From positions 8,339,001 to 8,403,000 of the forward strand of contig JAXDDX010000001.1 of assembly GCA_034670405.1 (NCBI GenBank): a stretch of 64,000 bases of DNA, read 5' to 3'. This stretch comes from Hoplostethus atlanticus. Taxonomy: Eukaryota; Chordata; Actinopteri; Trachichthyiformes; Trachichthyidae. How positions within the stretch are numbered: position 1 is the stretch's first letter; the number at the start of each line of letters is the position of its first letter. Below the pieces are notes generated by a model. That model was not told where the DNA came from, ran no database searches, and saw only the letters and a list, made by a program, of their open reading frames with translations. This document shows, piece by piece, positions 24,526 to 36,958 of the stretch. Position numbers and translations under genes: made by a program.

Positions 24526-27500
24526 TTAGGCCGGTCCATTAGCAGACGGCTGTGACTCTCTATAAAGTAACAAAAGAGAAATTATTAGATAAGGGAGTTA
24601 CGCAGCACAATTCATTAATACATGGCTGTCATACACACACACTTACTGTGTGACTGCAGCCGACCGCTCAGCTGGACTGGTGGTCGTTATGCTGGGAAAG
24701 TCTCCATCCTTCTTTCCCTTCTCACTGTCTTTCTCATTGCCTTTCCCTTTGTCTTTGATGGCGAGTCCCTCTACTGGTGCTTCACTGTAAGAAAGAAACA
24801 GAGTGCAACAGAACTTTGTTATCTGTATTCAAAATGTAATGAACAAACTGCAGATATCAATCTGCTAATGGCTGGATTTCATCACAATTATCCACTCTCA
24901 GCTCAGGCCACACCTGTTGTTAAGATGCCACGCACACACACACGCATGTACACTGATGCATGCATCCACTGTTCTGGTACTGGCAGTGCGAGCGTGCTTC
25001 ATTACAGCTACAGTGTGTCCCATGGAGGTTGGAGGTTGCAGGTTTCTAGCAAAGTCCACCTTAACACTTCTAGGTGAATTAGGCATTTGTGGGTGGAGCT
25101 TAAGTATGAAGCAGCAGTAGTCGCTAAGGTAGGTACACTTGGAGTGTTATAGGGTAGGATCCATTTGATTGTAGCATGCTTTCTGGTGCACTGTTTGTTA
25201 GTAGTATTTTTGCTGATTTGTTAGCATGTTGATATGTTGGATGGTTAGCAATTTTTTGTTTGTAGCATGCTAGCTGACATATTGTTTATTAGTAGTGTGG
25301 CTGCTCTGACAGAAAATAAAGCATATCGGCTGTGGTCCAAAATATGGAAATCAAACATATATATCATATGATGGTATCTCCATGGTAGCTGGAGTGAGTA
25401 TTCATACACTGTTCTCAGCTGTTGGTAGAATTGTCTTACATAAATAACTGTTTGCTGATACCATTTGATTTCTGAACTGCTGAGTCGACTGTTTCGAGCC
25501 AGGGGCTGTTGTTGAGGATAAGAAAATTACAGGGTAATGTTGGAAACCAGGGATAGGCTAAAGCGTAGGAACAGAGTGTAGATGACTATAGCTGTGTATA
25601 GTGTTGAGAGTAAGACTACGTCCACACTAAGCCGTGTAAATTTGAAAACTGTGTTTTCGGGTCTAGCGTTTTCAAAAAGCTTGCCGTCCACACTAGACCA
25701 CCAAAAACAGAAACCTCCTTCCATGAGCATGCGCAGACCACTCGGCCGCTCTGCTCGGAGAGATAAGTATGCCTTTTCAAATTTAAACGGCTTAGTGTGG
25801 ATGTAGCCTAAGTGTGGAGGGGTGAGTTCTGGGACGCCTCTGGAGGTGTTGTGGGCCTTATTCAACAAAACATCTTTGAAGGGAGGTGCTCACTTGATAA
25901 CCCCAATGACATACCCACACTCAAACCTCTAACATTTAGATTAGGTGGCTAGTGAGTGATGCTACCTGTCTGAGGGTCCTGTAGATGTATGAAGGTGCAG
26001 CCTGATGTCCTCTACAGTCATCATTTGTGGGTTAGTACATCTGATATCTGAATTAGGCTTTTGTATGAATGCTTGCACTGGATTATGGTACAAGGGGTTG
26101 TTACATCACATCCTGTGTATTGGTAAATGCCAGGAGCACAGAAAAACATTAATGGCGAATCTCTGTATATAACAGACGTGTTAACTCCGTCGTCCAACTT
26201 TGGGAAGGCATTCCACACTACAGAGCAAGGGCCCTCAAGCACTACATACCCTCTGACTGCAGGTCTGAATACTCTGGAGTCAAGGGGAGATGAGAAGGCA
26301 GGGAACAGACAGGAAGGGAGGCATCAAGATAAATGATTCAGAGCGTACAGTAAGACAAGGGGAGGATATACTGGGATATACTGTCTTTAATCTGCGTGTG
26401 TACCTGGTGAAGACCGCTCTCTCACTTTTGGCATCCACAGTGAGACGGATGGTCTCCTTGCCAGCACCCGTGGTGATTGTCTCTGTGGTGACCTGTCTCC
26501 AAGGATACAGACTCTGTCTTGTCTTCCTCCTCATCACTGTCTGAGGCACCAGAGGAAGAGCTGTCTGATGCCACCAGTGGAGCCTTCCTCGCTACACACA
26601 CACTCCACACACACGCTGAAGAGAGAGAATGGGAAGACTTTTACTTGTGACAGCGGAGAGAGACAAAGAGAGAAACAGTTACCTAGGATGACCTTAATGA
26701 ACTGATGGCAGTACCACAGTGTATAGTTTACATAACCAGTGTTCATTTTCACACTATTTTAGCCATTGTCTTACTATGTTCTTTTTTATTTTCTTCTTTT
26801 TTTAAACTAACTTTTGTGATAGTTTAAAAAAACAGTTGTGATAATTGTCTCCCTGGGTGTTTTTCATTTGATCATATTCTTGTCAAAGACAGAATGAAAT
26901 GTTTGTCATGGTAAAGAATTTTTATTTGTAGGTAATTTTGAAAAATAAATAACAAAAAAAGAACTTACGGTTCTGGTTTGGTTTAGTTTTGCCTGATCCA
27001 CTGAGGTCGGAGTCCACAGGAGAACTGCACCTGGGGCCTGTTTCTGAGCTGAACACACGCCACAATGGTTAGAAAACCTACAGAATATTTTGAGAGTGTG
27101 GACTACCATGACCAGTGACATTAATTAGTGGGTGAGAACAAACCCTATTTTCAATCTCCCTTCAAAAGAATGGCATGCTCAATACAGTATTTCAGCCTTT
27201 TGAGAGTTGTATTGTTTTAACTTTATTATTATGCTTGCACAATGTTGGTTATGAACCGTCGTGCTTTTCACTGAATCTATTTGACTGGTGCTGGTTAATC
27301 ATCTCCAGGCATGTAGTCATGGAAAAAGTAGATCTCATGCCCAAAAAAAACAAAAAAAACAAAACATTGCCTACTCCTGCCTTTCATCATTCTTCAATTA
27401 GTCTATTCAACCACAGTCTCATCAAGACAGGGCTTTAGGGGATTTTCCGTAACAGCTCCACACTGTCAGCACACCCACACTCACCAGCAGAAAGGCTGGA

Positions 27501-30500
27501 AGTCCGTGAACTTGGCCCACCCCTTCTCCTCGGTCTCTGTGGTTGTTGGCTGGGAGGCTGGACTGTCCCAGGCCGCGAAGCCCACTCCTGCTGCAGGGGC
27601 CTTTGAGTTCACCTCCCCAAAGTCTGCTATCCAGCCAACATCTGAGTATATGCATAGCACCACCAGACAAACTGTACATGACACACTAACTTTGGAGCAT
27701 AAGGCAGCTAAAATTACACACTTTATGACCCATAATGGCATGAATGGCCATGCACATATACAGGTACACACACCATATGTCATCATAATAACACTGATAT
27801 TTAACATACTAACCAAACTCAAAGCTTGCGTCAGTCCTAACAAGAGCAACACAGTATTAGTATTACAATAGAAGTATATCTCACTCTGTGGAGCCTCTGT
27901 CGGGCCGTGGCTTGAGAAAGGATCCAGGATCTCAGGCTCCTCTCCTTCCACTATGTGTGAGCCCGTTGTCCTATCAGAGGCCTCTGTGCCTGAACCCGCT
28001 TTCCTATCATAGGCCTTGCTTGCTGCATCGCTCTGGGATAACCGCGAGCCACCAAACCTTGACAAAGATGGCAAAATATTTTATTATGTTTGACTGAATG
28101 AGGACGTGTGTTTCAAATTTATACACAATAACACAATGAAATAAATCATTTACAAAATAATGGGTGTGTGTTTACCTGTTTCGGGACTTGGTTTGTGTTG
28201 CATAGTTGATCTCTTTCTCCTCCCAGATGTCCTCCTCCTCATCATCAAAGGGCTGAATCTTCTCCTTGGAGCAAGCCTCAAATACTGCTGTGTTAGCCTG
28301 CATACACCAGGTTGAATACTTAAATGTGATGTGTATCATCAGTGTACATTTTGCTGCCAGGGGTATGATATTTATTACATTGCATAACAAAGCCTTAGAC
28401 ACAGGATAAAACATAAGAATGAACAAAAACATTTACAGAGATGATGAAGGCATAGCCAGAGACAGTTGAGAAAATATACACAATATTGGAGCAAATGTGT
28501 AAATATTATTGGCTGAAGAACCTCAGTTAACTCACACTGTCCTGGCCTGCATCAAGGTTGATACTGATCTCTGCAATCCGGTCAAAGGTCGCACTGCAAT
28601 GACAGTAGGATTCACTCCATGAGCACACAGGCACAATACATGGACACAAAGAGGGGGTCATCATATCATTTACCCAATGCTGTCATCGTGATCAGTAAAC
28701 TCCTCATCATTGAAGCCAAATTGATCCACAAAATTAGCAGTCATCTGCTGGATCTGGTAGTCTGAGAAGGTCTGAAACAATCACAACACATGACAAACTT
28801 GAATTAGGTTACCTTAGTTAATGATAGAAGCTGTCAACAGCTGTCAATGTGTGTGTGCTTATGTATGTGTACCTGCTGTAGTGTCAACTCTTTGGGGTAG
28901 GGGCTCTCCATATCATCCTCTGAAGAATGGCGCAGGTTTCGAGTACCAACCTGGGAGGCACACAAACAAAAACAAACATGCAAAGATTATATATATATAT
29001 ATGTATGTATTTGCATGCACAAACAGCTACTATATAGACGAGCATGTGTGTATATACCAGGTCTATTGTGTTTTTCCTGTTGGTCTCTGTCAGGGTCTGG
29101 TCCACAAACATCTCCCAGCGCCCTCTGAAGTCCTCTGGCAACTCTACATCCAAACAAACACACAAGAAATACAGCATTAAGAAGACATATTTCAGCAGAG
29201 TAGTGATTGTGTAAATCTTCTTTAACTGTTGCGTTCTTGCTTGTATACATGTGTGTGTGTGAATACACATGCACACACACACACCTGTGATGAGGCTGCT
29301 GATCTGGGTATGAACCGGGCCTTTCTCCAGGTTGTGGACCACTGTGTTGGCGATCCTGGTCAGATGTCCCATGTACCCTCTCCTCATACCACCCTCTAAC
29401 CTGAACACAGGAATTCCATTGCATTCACATAGAAAAGCCCATAGGCTACTGTATATTAGCAAAAACAACACAGAGTCATTAGCTCAAAGTTCCTTACTGT
29501 ATTTTATCATTCTCCTCCCAGGCCTCAAGAATCCTCTGGACAACTTGGCAGTGCTGAAACAACTGTGAGAGTGAAAGAGAGTCAATGACTCAAGCCCCTA
29601 GCTTTAACTTTTCCACACATAAAATGAAAACACAAGCACATAATCACTGGCACCTACATGAGTCACCATTGTGTTATGTGCAGAATTTTCAGGGGTGACT
29701 TCTGGAGTTTGGGGCTCAGACAAGGCCTGCTCTTCCGGGCTTTCCTGGTTAAGTCTGGACTTTTCCTGGGATCCCAAGCCAGGCTGAAGTCTCATTTCAT
29801 GGGCACAGGGCCTGAGGATGGCAGCAACACAGAGCTCCACTTGGAGATGCAGGAAGTTATTCCATGTGTACTTAAAGAACAAGTCCTGAAAAACAAGAAC
29901 ATATTTTAGTAAGTGGCAACTGCAAAATGTCACTCGCTCAACACTATACTTTGACTGTGGCAGTGACAAATCCAGAGTGTCTCACCAGCAGTAGGTCCAT
30001 GGTGTCGAGTCTACAGAGTTCATGTGCAATAACAGCGTGGCTAGCAGAGCTGGTGTACAGTAGAGAGGCCACCAGTCTGGCTACGTGAAGACGTGTGTTA
30101 CCCAATGGCTCCTCCAGCACGCCCAGAGTAGTCAGCATGGGACTACGCTAAACACACACACACACGCACAAAACACACACACAAGCTTCCTAAAAGTGCA
30201 CAGATACAGGGCATAGAGTCCTTGGATAGAAAGTTTATTATCTGTATCACGACATGTTATTGCATATTATGACCACTAATATTCGGGACTTAAATATCAT
30301 TAAAATAGGACTGATGACATTCTGCTGGTATAAAACTATATTGGTGTTTACCTTGGGTGGCTCCAGTAGTAGCTGGTGGAAGTGTATGAGCTGCGGTTGG
30401 ATGGCCAATAGAATGCTGCTGTTGACAGTGTAACTTCTCTCAAATCCCTGAGCATCCATCACACCATCCACCCTATAATACACACAGACACAAAAACACA

Positions 30501-32954
30501 TATGAAACAGGAAATGGGTGGATAGTGTATTCAAAAAAGGGTTAGCTTGACCTAGAGACCAATTTTGGAAAATTGTAGGGACCAGGGGTCAGATGAAAAA
30601 AAATGCCATTAACCAAACACAAGATAACCATGACAAGTATTTGATTAGTTGTCTGTACTGAAACAAATAAATCTCAGTCAATAGTCAACAGTCAATGGTC
30701 GCTGGCCAGGTGGCTGGTCAGTTGTCAGACACCAGTTGTGTATCACTGTCCTACACAGTCACTCACACAGGCCTCCTGATCTCCAGTAATGTGAGAAGAA
30801 CTTGAATTCCATTGACAATACAGCTCTCCGTCATCTCACCCGAGAACATATTCTGCAACAGCTGCCCCACACACTCCTGTCTGTAGAAACACATACAATA
30901 GAGTATGTCATAGCCACATCTTGTTAAGAGAGTGGGTATGTGTGTCCAAGCGTATGTGTTTCTTACGACTCCAGCACAGAGAGCAAAGGGTCAGGCTCTG
31001 AGATCTCTTGGAGCTGATTGGCCTGGTCTCTGCTCAAACGGATGATGTCACACAAGGTCTGAGATGCATTGGATTGCCTCTGAAAAACACAACCACAACC
31101 ATTCAGTCTAGTGAATAATCTAGATGTTTGTATAATGTGTATGTGTGTCTAGTAGTGGTAGTATAGGGTTTTTTCTGAGCAAAGAGATGCTGATTATGAT
31201 TCAGAGATAAAAAATACTGTAATGCAGTCTTACCTCCTCATCCCTCTCGGGGTGAATGAGCTCTATGAGTCTCTGGGCCAATTTCTCTTCATTCAACCAC
31301 TGTTGAGAGAAACGCCACATTATTACACAACACAAAATATTGGCATCTAACATCTAAAGATACAGCTCTGTGTGTGTCTGCCTCGTACATTAAGTGTATC
31401 CAGTCGGAGAGGGGCTGGCTCCACACAGCTGATAAGTCGTAGCAGCAGATCCATCATGGCTGATGTGTCAATATGCTTCAGAACCAGGGAGAGGAATCCC
31501 TCCTTCCCTCGCAGGAAACTAATCACCTAAACAAACCAGAGAGCAACAGAATCCCCATCACACAAAGTACACAACTGAAAGGTCCAAGGCAAAAGATGGG
31601 AATGTGAACAATACACTCATTATGCATAATGTATACATCATTAGGACAAAAACAAACATGTTCAAGACATTAGGACTCACAAGTCAACCACAAAAAAAAC
31701 CGAATCATGTCTACTGAATAATAATGTATGCAGATCACTTGTGCAAAATTGTAGGGAACTTGTGGAACATGCTGCCTGTTGGCATTTTAGGAGAAAGAAA
31801 ACCTGACAGGCACCTTGGCTGAGATGAATTCCCAATATGAGCACTTTCCATTATCTCACCATGGGTAAACCTCAGAGTTTGTCAAAAAAAAAAAAATCAC
31901 GGCAACCCAGAACACAGCTGTCATCCTCTATGTGCATGCACTGTGTGGGAGTGTGTGTCTTTGTGTGTGTGTGCCTGTTACCTGCTCAGTCTTGCGTGTG
32001 ATAAGGTTCCCAATGGTCTTGCTAAAGAAAGATGCCAGGAGGGGGTTAAGTGGGGATGGCTGCTCCAGGAAGGCATACAGAATTTCCATCAAAGGCTCCT
32101 CATTACCCAGCTTATCATTGATCACCCCAACATCGCATGTCAACAGCTCACATGCTATGTTTGAATACCTGCAATAAATGAACACAAAAGGTAGTCAAAG
32201 TCACTCACTTACATAACAATTTTATTCTCCATCAGGGGCAGAAGCAACATAAATATTACACTTTCTATCTAAGCACATTATCAGTATCCTGTAAGAAACT
32301 TGATTCTTGAAAAAAAACAACCTTTTCTGGAATTGGACCGTGGTAATTTTTACAGGTTGATCATCCCTTTGGTGGTTAAATATTTTTGACATTTTAAATG
32401 CATCATCAATGGTTTAGCTGGACCCCTGGGTCATGAAACATTTCTTTACAAATCAAAGACCATGTAAACTGTCAGTTACAAATACAAAATGGCAAGTAGG
32501 AGACATGACATTCTGCAGGAGAAGCAAAATATATTCCTTTTCTGGATATACATTCTACATCAGCATATTGTACACAATGGCACTTACTTGAAGCGTTTTG
32601 TCTCCTCTACACCAGCAGGGGGCTCTGTAGTAATCAGACGGAGCAGCTCCTGCATGCAGTGGTCCTGGGACAGGAACAGGAGGAGTCTACAAAACAGTGA
32701 AGGGTAAAGAACCACCAATTATTATTAGCATGACACCAAGAAATGCTGAAAATCCAAGCATGTTAACAAGTCTTCATTAGAAATGCTAATATGCTGCTAA
32801 CATGTCAAAGCTAATGGTAAACGGACCTGCGGTTCTGCGCCTTGCACTCCTGCAGCACATCCTCCTCATCCATGAGCTCAGTGAGTGTGACATCTTCCTT
32901 CTCCAGCAAAGCCTCCAGGTGAGACGATGTGTGCAGGTCAAACTTCCAAAACAT
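24526..32954 (-). CDS. ppp6r2: ppp6r2, protein phosphatase 6 regulatory subunit (SAPS domain), 23 coding exons
   Basis: SAPS-domain subunit that binds the PP6 catalytic subunit. Exons: 32827-32954, 32588-32686, 31982-32168, 31389-31526, 31234-31299, 30967-31079, 30767-30880, 30352-30472, 29986-30147, 29658-29885, 29498-29562, 29285-29400, 29058-29143, 28873-28950, 28674-28771, 28536-28593, 28176-28297, 27885-28057, 27485-27641, 26969-27048, 26404-26615, 24647-24784, 24526-24559. The product is about 923 residues and starts [20 protein letters not shown]. Diagnostic blocks are [83 protein letters not shown]-type acidic region, [13 protein letters not shown] and a Ser/Asp/Glu-rich tail, ending ANGPA. 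PPP6R2 rather than R1 or R3 is favoured by linkage to adm2 and miox. The exon at 26404-26615 contains an apparent one-base insertion (see findings). The first exon's donor is GTCCGT. Confidence 0.93.
25614..25808. mobile_element. 195-bp MITE with 36-bp inverted ends and TAA duplication
   Basis: Left end gactacgtccacactaagcc and right end (reverse complement) ggctacatccacactaagcc continue to 36 bp with 32 matches. TAA flanks both sides (25611-25613 and 25809-25811), as expected for a 3-bp target duplication. A short TWA-type duplication with such ends suggests a PIF/Harbinger-derived non-autonomous element. It lies in the ppp6r2 intron between exons 26404-26615 and 24647-24784. Confidence 0.75.
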
Positions 32955-34706
32955 GGCTGACGTCACAAGCACATGCACTCAGCTGGCGACCGAAAGAGTA
33001 TGGGGCATAGACATCAGTAACATGACACAGAGCAGCAGACATATTTAAGATTATGGATGAATGTATGTTGTCCATGTATGATTATGTGTACTGAAGAGTG
33101 TTAACAATGTTGAACTCTACTTGTGATAGTGTGTATGCTCTTACGTCTGGATAAGGAGTAAAATCCTCAGTCAGATCTTGCTAAACAGCCAGACATTTGC
33201 CTTAATGACAGTGCATGGCCTGGACGTGAGTCAGCATCAACAAATTCACATTAACACAGCACACTGACAACACACAAACCCACTTCACACATACTAACAC
33301 CAGACACACTAACTCATAGTACTTCAAATGCAGGAGAAAATGCCTTCAACCTGGTAAGAAAGAGAGAATGAGATGAATGTTATAGAATCATTTTCAAGAA
33401 GCTTTGCACTGTCTTTCTGCAATAGTCCTATGTTTCAGAATTACAGCCAGAAGAAGAATCGGTCAACTCCAGTGCAGTGAGGGTTTGCATTTCTCTCTGT
33501 ACAAAGAGCAGGAAGCAGTGCATCTGTAACTGAGTTAGTGCTGCACATTTGTGTAATGATATTATCCAGCTTGCTCTAAGAATAGTGTGTAACACATACA
33601 CACACATAGAGGACTTCAGCAAATTGGGATATTGGGAGTGAGAGAGTGCTAACATACAAACAAATACACAACAATACCAAACGCCACTAGTAACCCAGGC
33701 TTACTGTGGGATCTGACTACTCATGAAAAAGAAAAGGATATGCACCTATGTAGGGCATTGTGTCTCCTATTATCTGACATCAGTGTCACTACACAGTCCA
33801 CACTTGAGATTAGAGTGGTGATAAGGGCAATCACACACTGTATGTTTATGTAGGCAGGACCTGTCACTGACCAACGGCTATAGCTGCTGGGAGTGACCTT
33901 GACCTTAACATCCCCTTAAAAGCCTGAAGCAGACCACAGACACAGTTAAGTCTCCATCTCACTGAACTTGAACTGAGACTTGCTCCATTATCTTTGGGTA
34001 AAACATCTAATGACTCTCCTGAACATACTGCTGGTCCAATGTCTGTTTGTGAATTATGGATAGAGCCTCGCAAGAGAATGGATACGGCCTTTGATACCGC
34101 AAAGTCACCAGTCACACATTTTTCCGACAATAAAATCTGTGGGTAAACTAGCTAACGTTAGTTAACATCTATCATTTGAAAAAAGATGGTGAGCTCAGTC
34201 ATTGATACCAAATATTAACATCGACAGGCTAACGTTAAAGATTCTTTGTATATGTTGACCTAGTTTACCTACACTCTCAATTAATATGTTGTGACTAAAC
34301 AGGTGTTGATGAGCTCAGGCTAACGTTACTCACTTGAAAAATCCATCTTTCTCTTAAAGCCTACCCTTCATCCACAGCACAAACACGATCAGCTTTAAGC
34401 AGGCCTCTCTGGTGTCCTAAAAGCATCAGCTGACAGCCGTAAGGTAACTGTAACGTTAGCGTAAGTTAACATTAGCTTATCCATATGTTAGCGTAAGTTA
34501 ACGTTAGGTTAGCTTACCTAACGTTACCATACCAACCTCTTTGCTATGCCAGCGGCAAACGACGTTACAGTTACCTCGCATGCAGGGGATAAACTAACAC
34601 GCAACGTCTCAGCTCATTTAGTATTATTTCAATACGTTGCCAGTGGCTAACGCCATGTCTCAGTAATTTATTTACAGCGATAGAAGATGTCCTGATTCAG
34701 ACCCAC

Positions 34707-34975
34707 CTTGTCTCGACCGACGTTGTTGCCGAGTTGGGTAGCGTTACGCAGGCTAACAGAATTTGTTTGGCTACCAAACATGCGACTGAACCCGTACATC
34801 CATCCTTATTCAGCCGTCATCCACAAGCCTGAGCAACAGCAATTATTCCTCGGCGACTTTACTGTCAGGTCATCGGGAGGCCTGGAGCTGGCTGCTCATG
34901 ACTGGCTGCGTTACCATCAGCTATTCATTCCCGGTTGCAATGTCATTTACGCTGTCGCTGCAGCTATGGCTTGCT
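34707..34975 (-). other. ppp6r2: Candidate non-coding first exon / promoter region of ppp6r2
   Basis: On the minus strand GACAAG is followed by GTGGGT at 34701-34706, a good donor. An acceptor-like CCAG near 32984 lies about 30 bases before the ppp6r2 start codon, so a leader exon here could splice to the coding exon. The area is less AT-rich than its surroundings. Inference only; the upstream limit is arbitrary. Confidence 0.3.
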
Positions 34976-36180
34976 AACCGTCTAGTTGTTGGCACTAGTC
35001 AAAATGTACCGCAAAAGGCAGGCAAGAATCTGTCCATTTTTTGAATCAAAATGGTGGATACTGAAAACGTAATCAAAAGTTAGACTGGCCGTTAACTGGG
35101 CATTTATAAGCATATGACATAAACGGTATATGTCTTTGCCTAAACAAGCGTTTTGCTGTTAATTTAGACGTTAATTTAAAATAACAATTATCAAAGTTAT
35201 AGTGCTGTAAAATAGAAGGAAGAACCCCCCCCCATTAACAATCAGCTGTAATGCACAATAAAGGGAAGATTTGCACTGTTTACTAATGCTCATTTATTAA
35301 TCTCAGCAAAATTCAGAGGCCATAGGACTATACTAAACCCCAAACAAACAAATTAACAAGATTACTACAACACAATGAGGGGGAAAATGAAGTTATCAGT
35401 TAAAATTAAGTTCATCAAACGAGTTTTCGGTTGTCTGTAAAATATCCAATATTTTAAAGTTTAAGTTATCTCCTGCCCCCACAGCACAGAAGTGAACTGT
35501 ATTATTTTATGACATTTATGGGTATACTTTATGTTGATATGAAATCTAAACTTCAGCCATGAGCTTTGATGAGTTACTGGTGTCTTTCATTATAGGGCAG
35601 TGTGGGAGTTTATAGTGACATTTTTGTACTTAATTTTGATAATAATAGCTTCTCTCATTAGGAAACTCGTTTTCCCCAGTTGAGCTGAAGACCTCCAGAC
35701 ATTCTTCTTCTGGATGAGTAAACCATGTGGCTTTTTTGTAGAGTAACCTCTGACCGAAGTTTATTTTGTGCCACATTGGCACAATTAGTAGCCTATGTAC
35801 CTTTTTGGCCTGTGTGATTTTGTGAACTATTTTGTTTTTATTATGCCCACCCATAGGTGAGGCTACAAACCTGATAATAAATATTGTGTTTCAAATGTTT
35901 TGTACTGCTGTATTTACTTTTCAGTAGTGTTCTGTCTGTGTCATGTTCTGGCTGCAAAATGCAGCAGAATGGCAAACTGCCTAAATAAGAGAAACTGTTT
36001 ACAGTGGGGTTAAGTCTTATTTTAATATTTCATTTGGTTATCTTATAACCCATGCATTGTGATTGAGTGACTTGAATATGGTTGAATTTAAGTTACAGTG
36101 TTATGTTTGCAATCATTACTCAGGAATAGGGAATATACTAGATAATTCAGGAATGATCTATTATCTCTATATAACGTGAT
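34976..36180. other. Intergenic region between ppp6r2 and dnaja2
   Basis: The two genes are divergent, about 4 kb between start codons. I see no exon here; the short open frame at 35630-35854 has no recognisable features. Confidence 0.5.
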
Positions 36181-36181
36181 G

Positions 36182-36243
36182 ATCACCTTTGTAAGTGGCT
36201 TTGGATAAAAGCGTCTGCTAAATGACTGTAATGTAATGTAATG
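36182..36243 (+). repeat. Fish SINE/LINE 3' tail (ggataaaagcgtctgctaaatg type)
   Basis: The motif taagtggctttggataaaag followed by cgtctgctaaatgactg ends in a (taatg)n tail at about 36223-36243. This 3' end is shared by very common fish retroposons. A second copy in inverted orientation is at 45834-45894. Confidence 0.7.
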
Positions 36244-36450
36244 CAATGATGATGACGAGGTTCTACAACATTAACTTACTGTGTAAAGTAGACTATGACC
36301 ACCTGTAACCCTGTTGAGTAAAATGGTAAAATTTCTGTTTGTTTGGGTCTATAGAATAGCAAGGTCGCTTATTTTGAGAAGCTTTCAACTTAAATTGCTT
36401 GTTTCCGTCACGATATCTGGCAACCCTGGACGTTCCCAACAGGTGTCGTA

Positions 36451-36883
36451 CCGAAAATCGAGTGACTGCCGAAAATTGGATCCTCCTTCCTATCTGTGGT
36501 TTAATAATATGAAAATCTATAAATTGTGCCGAAAATATAGTGAGTATCTGTGTTTCCTTAAATGTACACTGGCAAAATTGCCTAAATTCTTTACAAACAA
36601 CAGAGTAGGGGGCCAACATCAGTTAATAATAGTTGATATGAGATGGTTGAGACCTTTAATTTAAGTGTTCAGATAGATTAGGTGGACGAGACCGTTAAGT
36701 GTACAGAAAGTTAGATATTATTATTGAAGAAAACTTCTTGGCGAAGCTTTATGATTAAGGATTTGTAGGCTCCAGCAATTTATTAAATGTATATATGTAA
36801 ATTATATACATTTATACATTTTCTGATTATTAAGCCACACATAGGATTGGTGATTCAATTTTCGGCAGTCACTCGATTTTCGG
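36451..36883. mobile_element. 433-bp unit bounded by a 74-bp inverted repeat, upstream of dnaja2
   Basis: Positions 36451-36524 are repeated in inverted orientation at 36810-36883. The outer 28 bp (beginning ccgaaaatcgagtgactgcc) are identical and the inner 46 bp about 80 percent identical. The inner spacer carries no transposase-like open frame. No target-site duplication was found at the arm ends. The right arm ends 75 bp before the dnaja2 ATG, so it lies within the promoter or 5' UTR. Confidence 0.6.
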
Positions 36884-36958
36884 CTTGAGTGTCTTGCGTA
36901 GGCTTTCAGTTCTCGTAAACCTCCGCAGAACGTTTTTCTGTGGTAGCCGGCTAGCATC

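Noticed and set aside
25527-25868. 113-codon minus-strand open frame
   Set aside because: Most of it is the 195-bp MITE; no protein-like features and it lies in a ppp6r2 intron.
36314-36664. Open frame sharing a SDCRKL...SYxWxNN peptide with a minus-strand frame at 36802-37080
   Set aside because: The likeness follows directly from the inverted repeat. Differences between the arms are not biased to synonymous sites, so there is no sign of protein selection.
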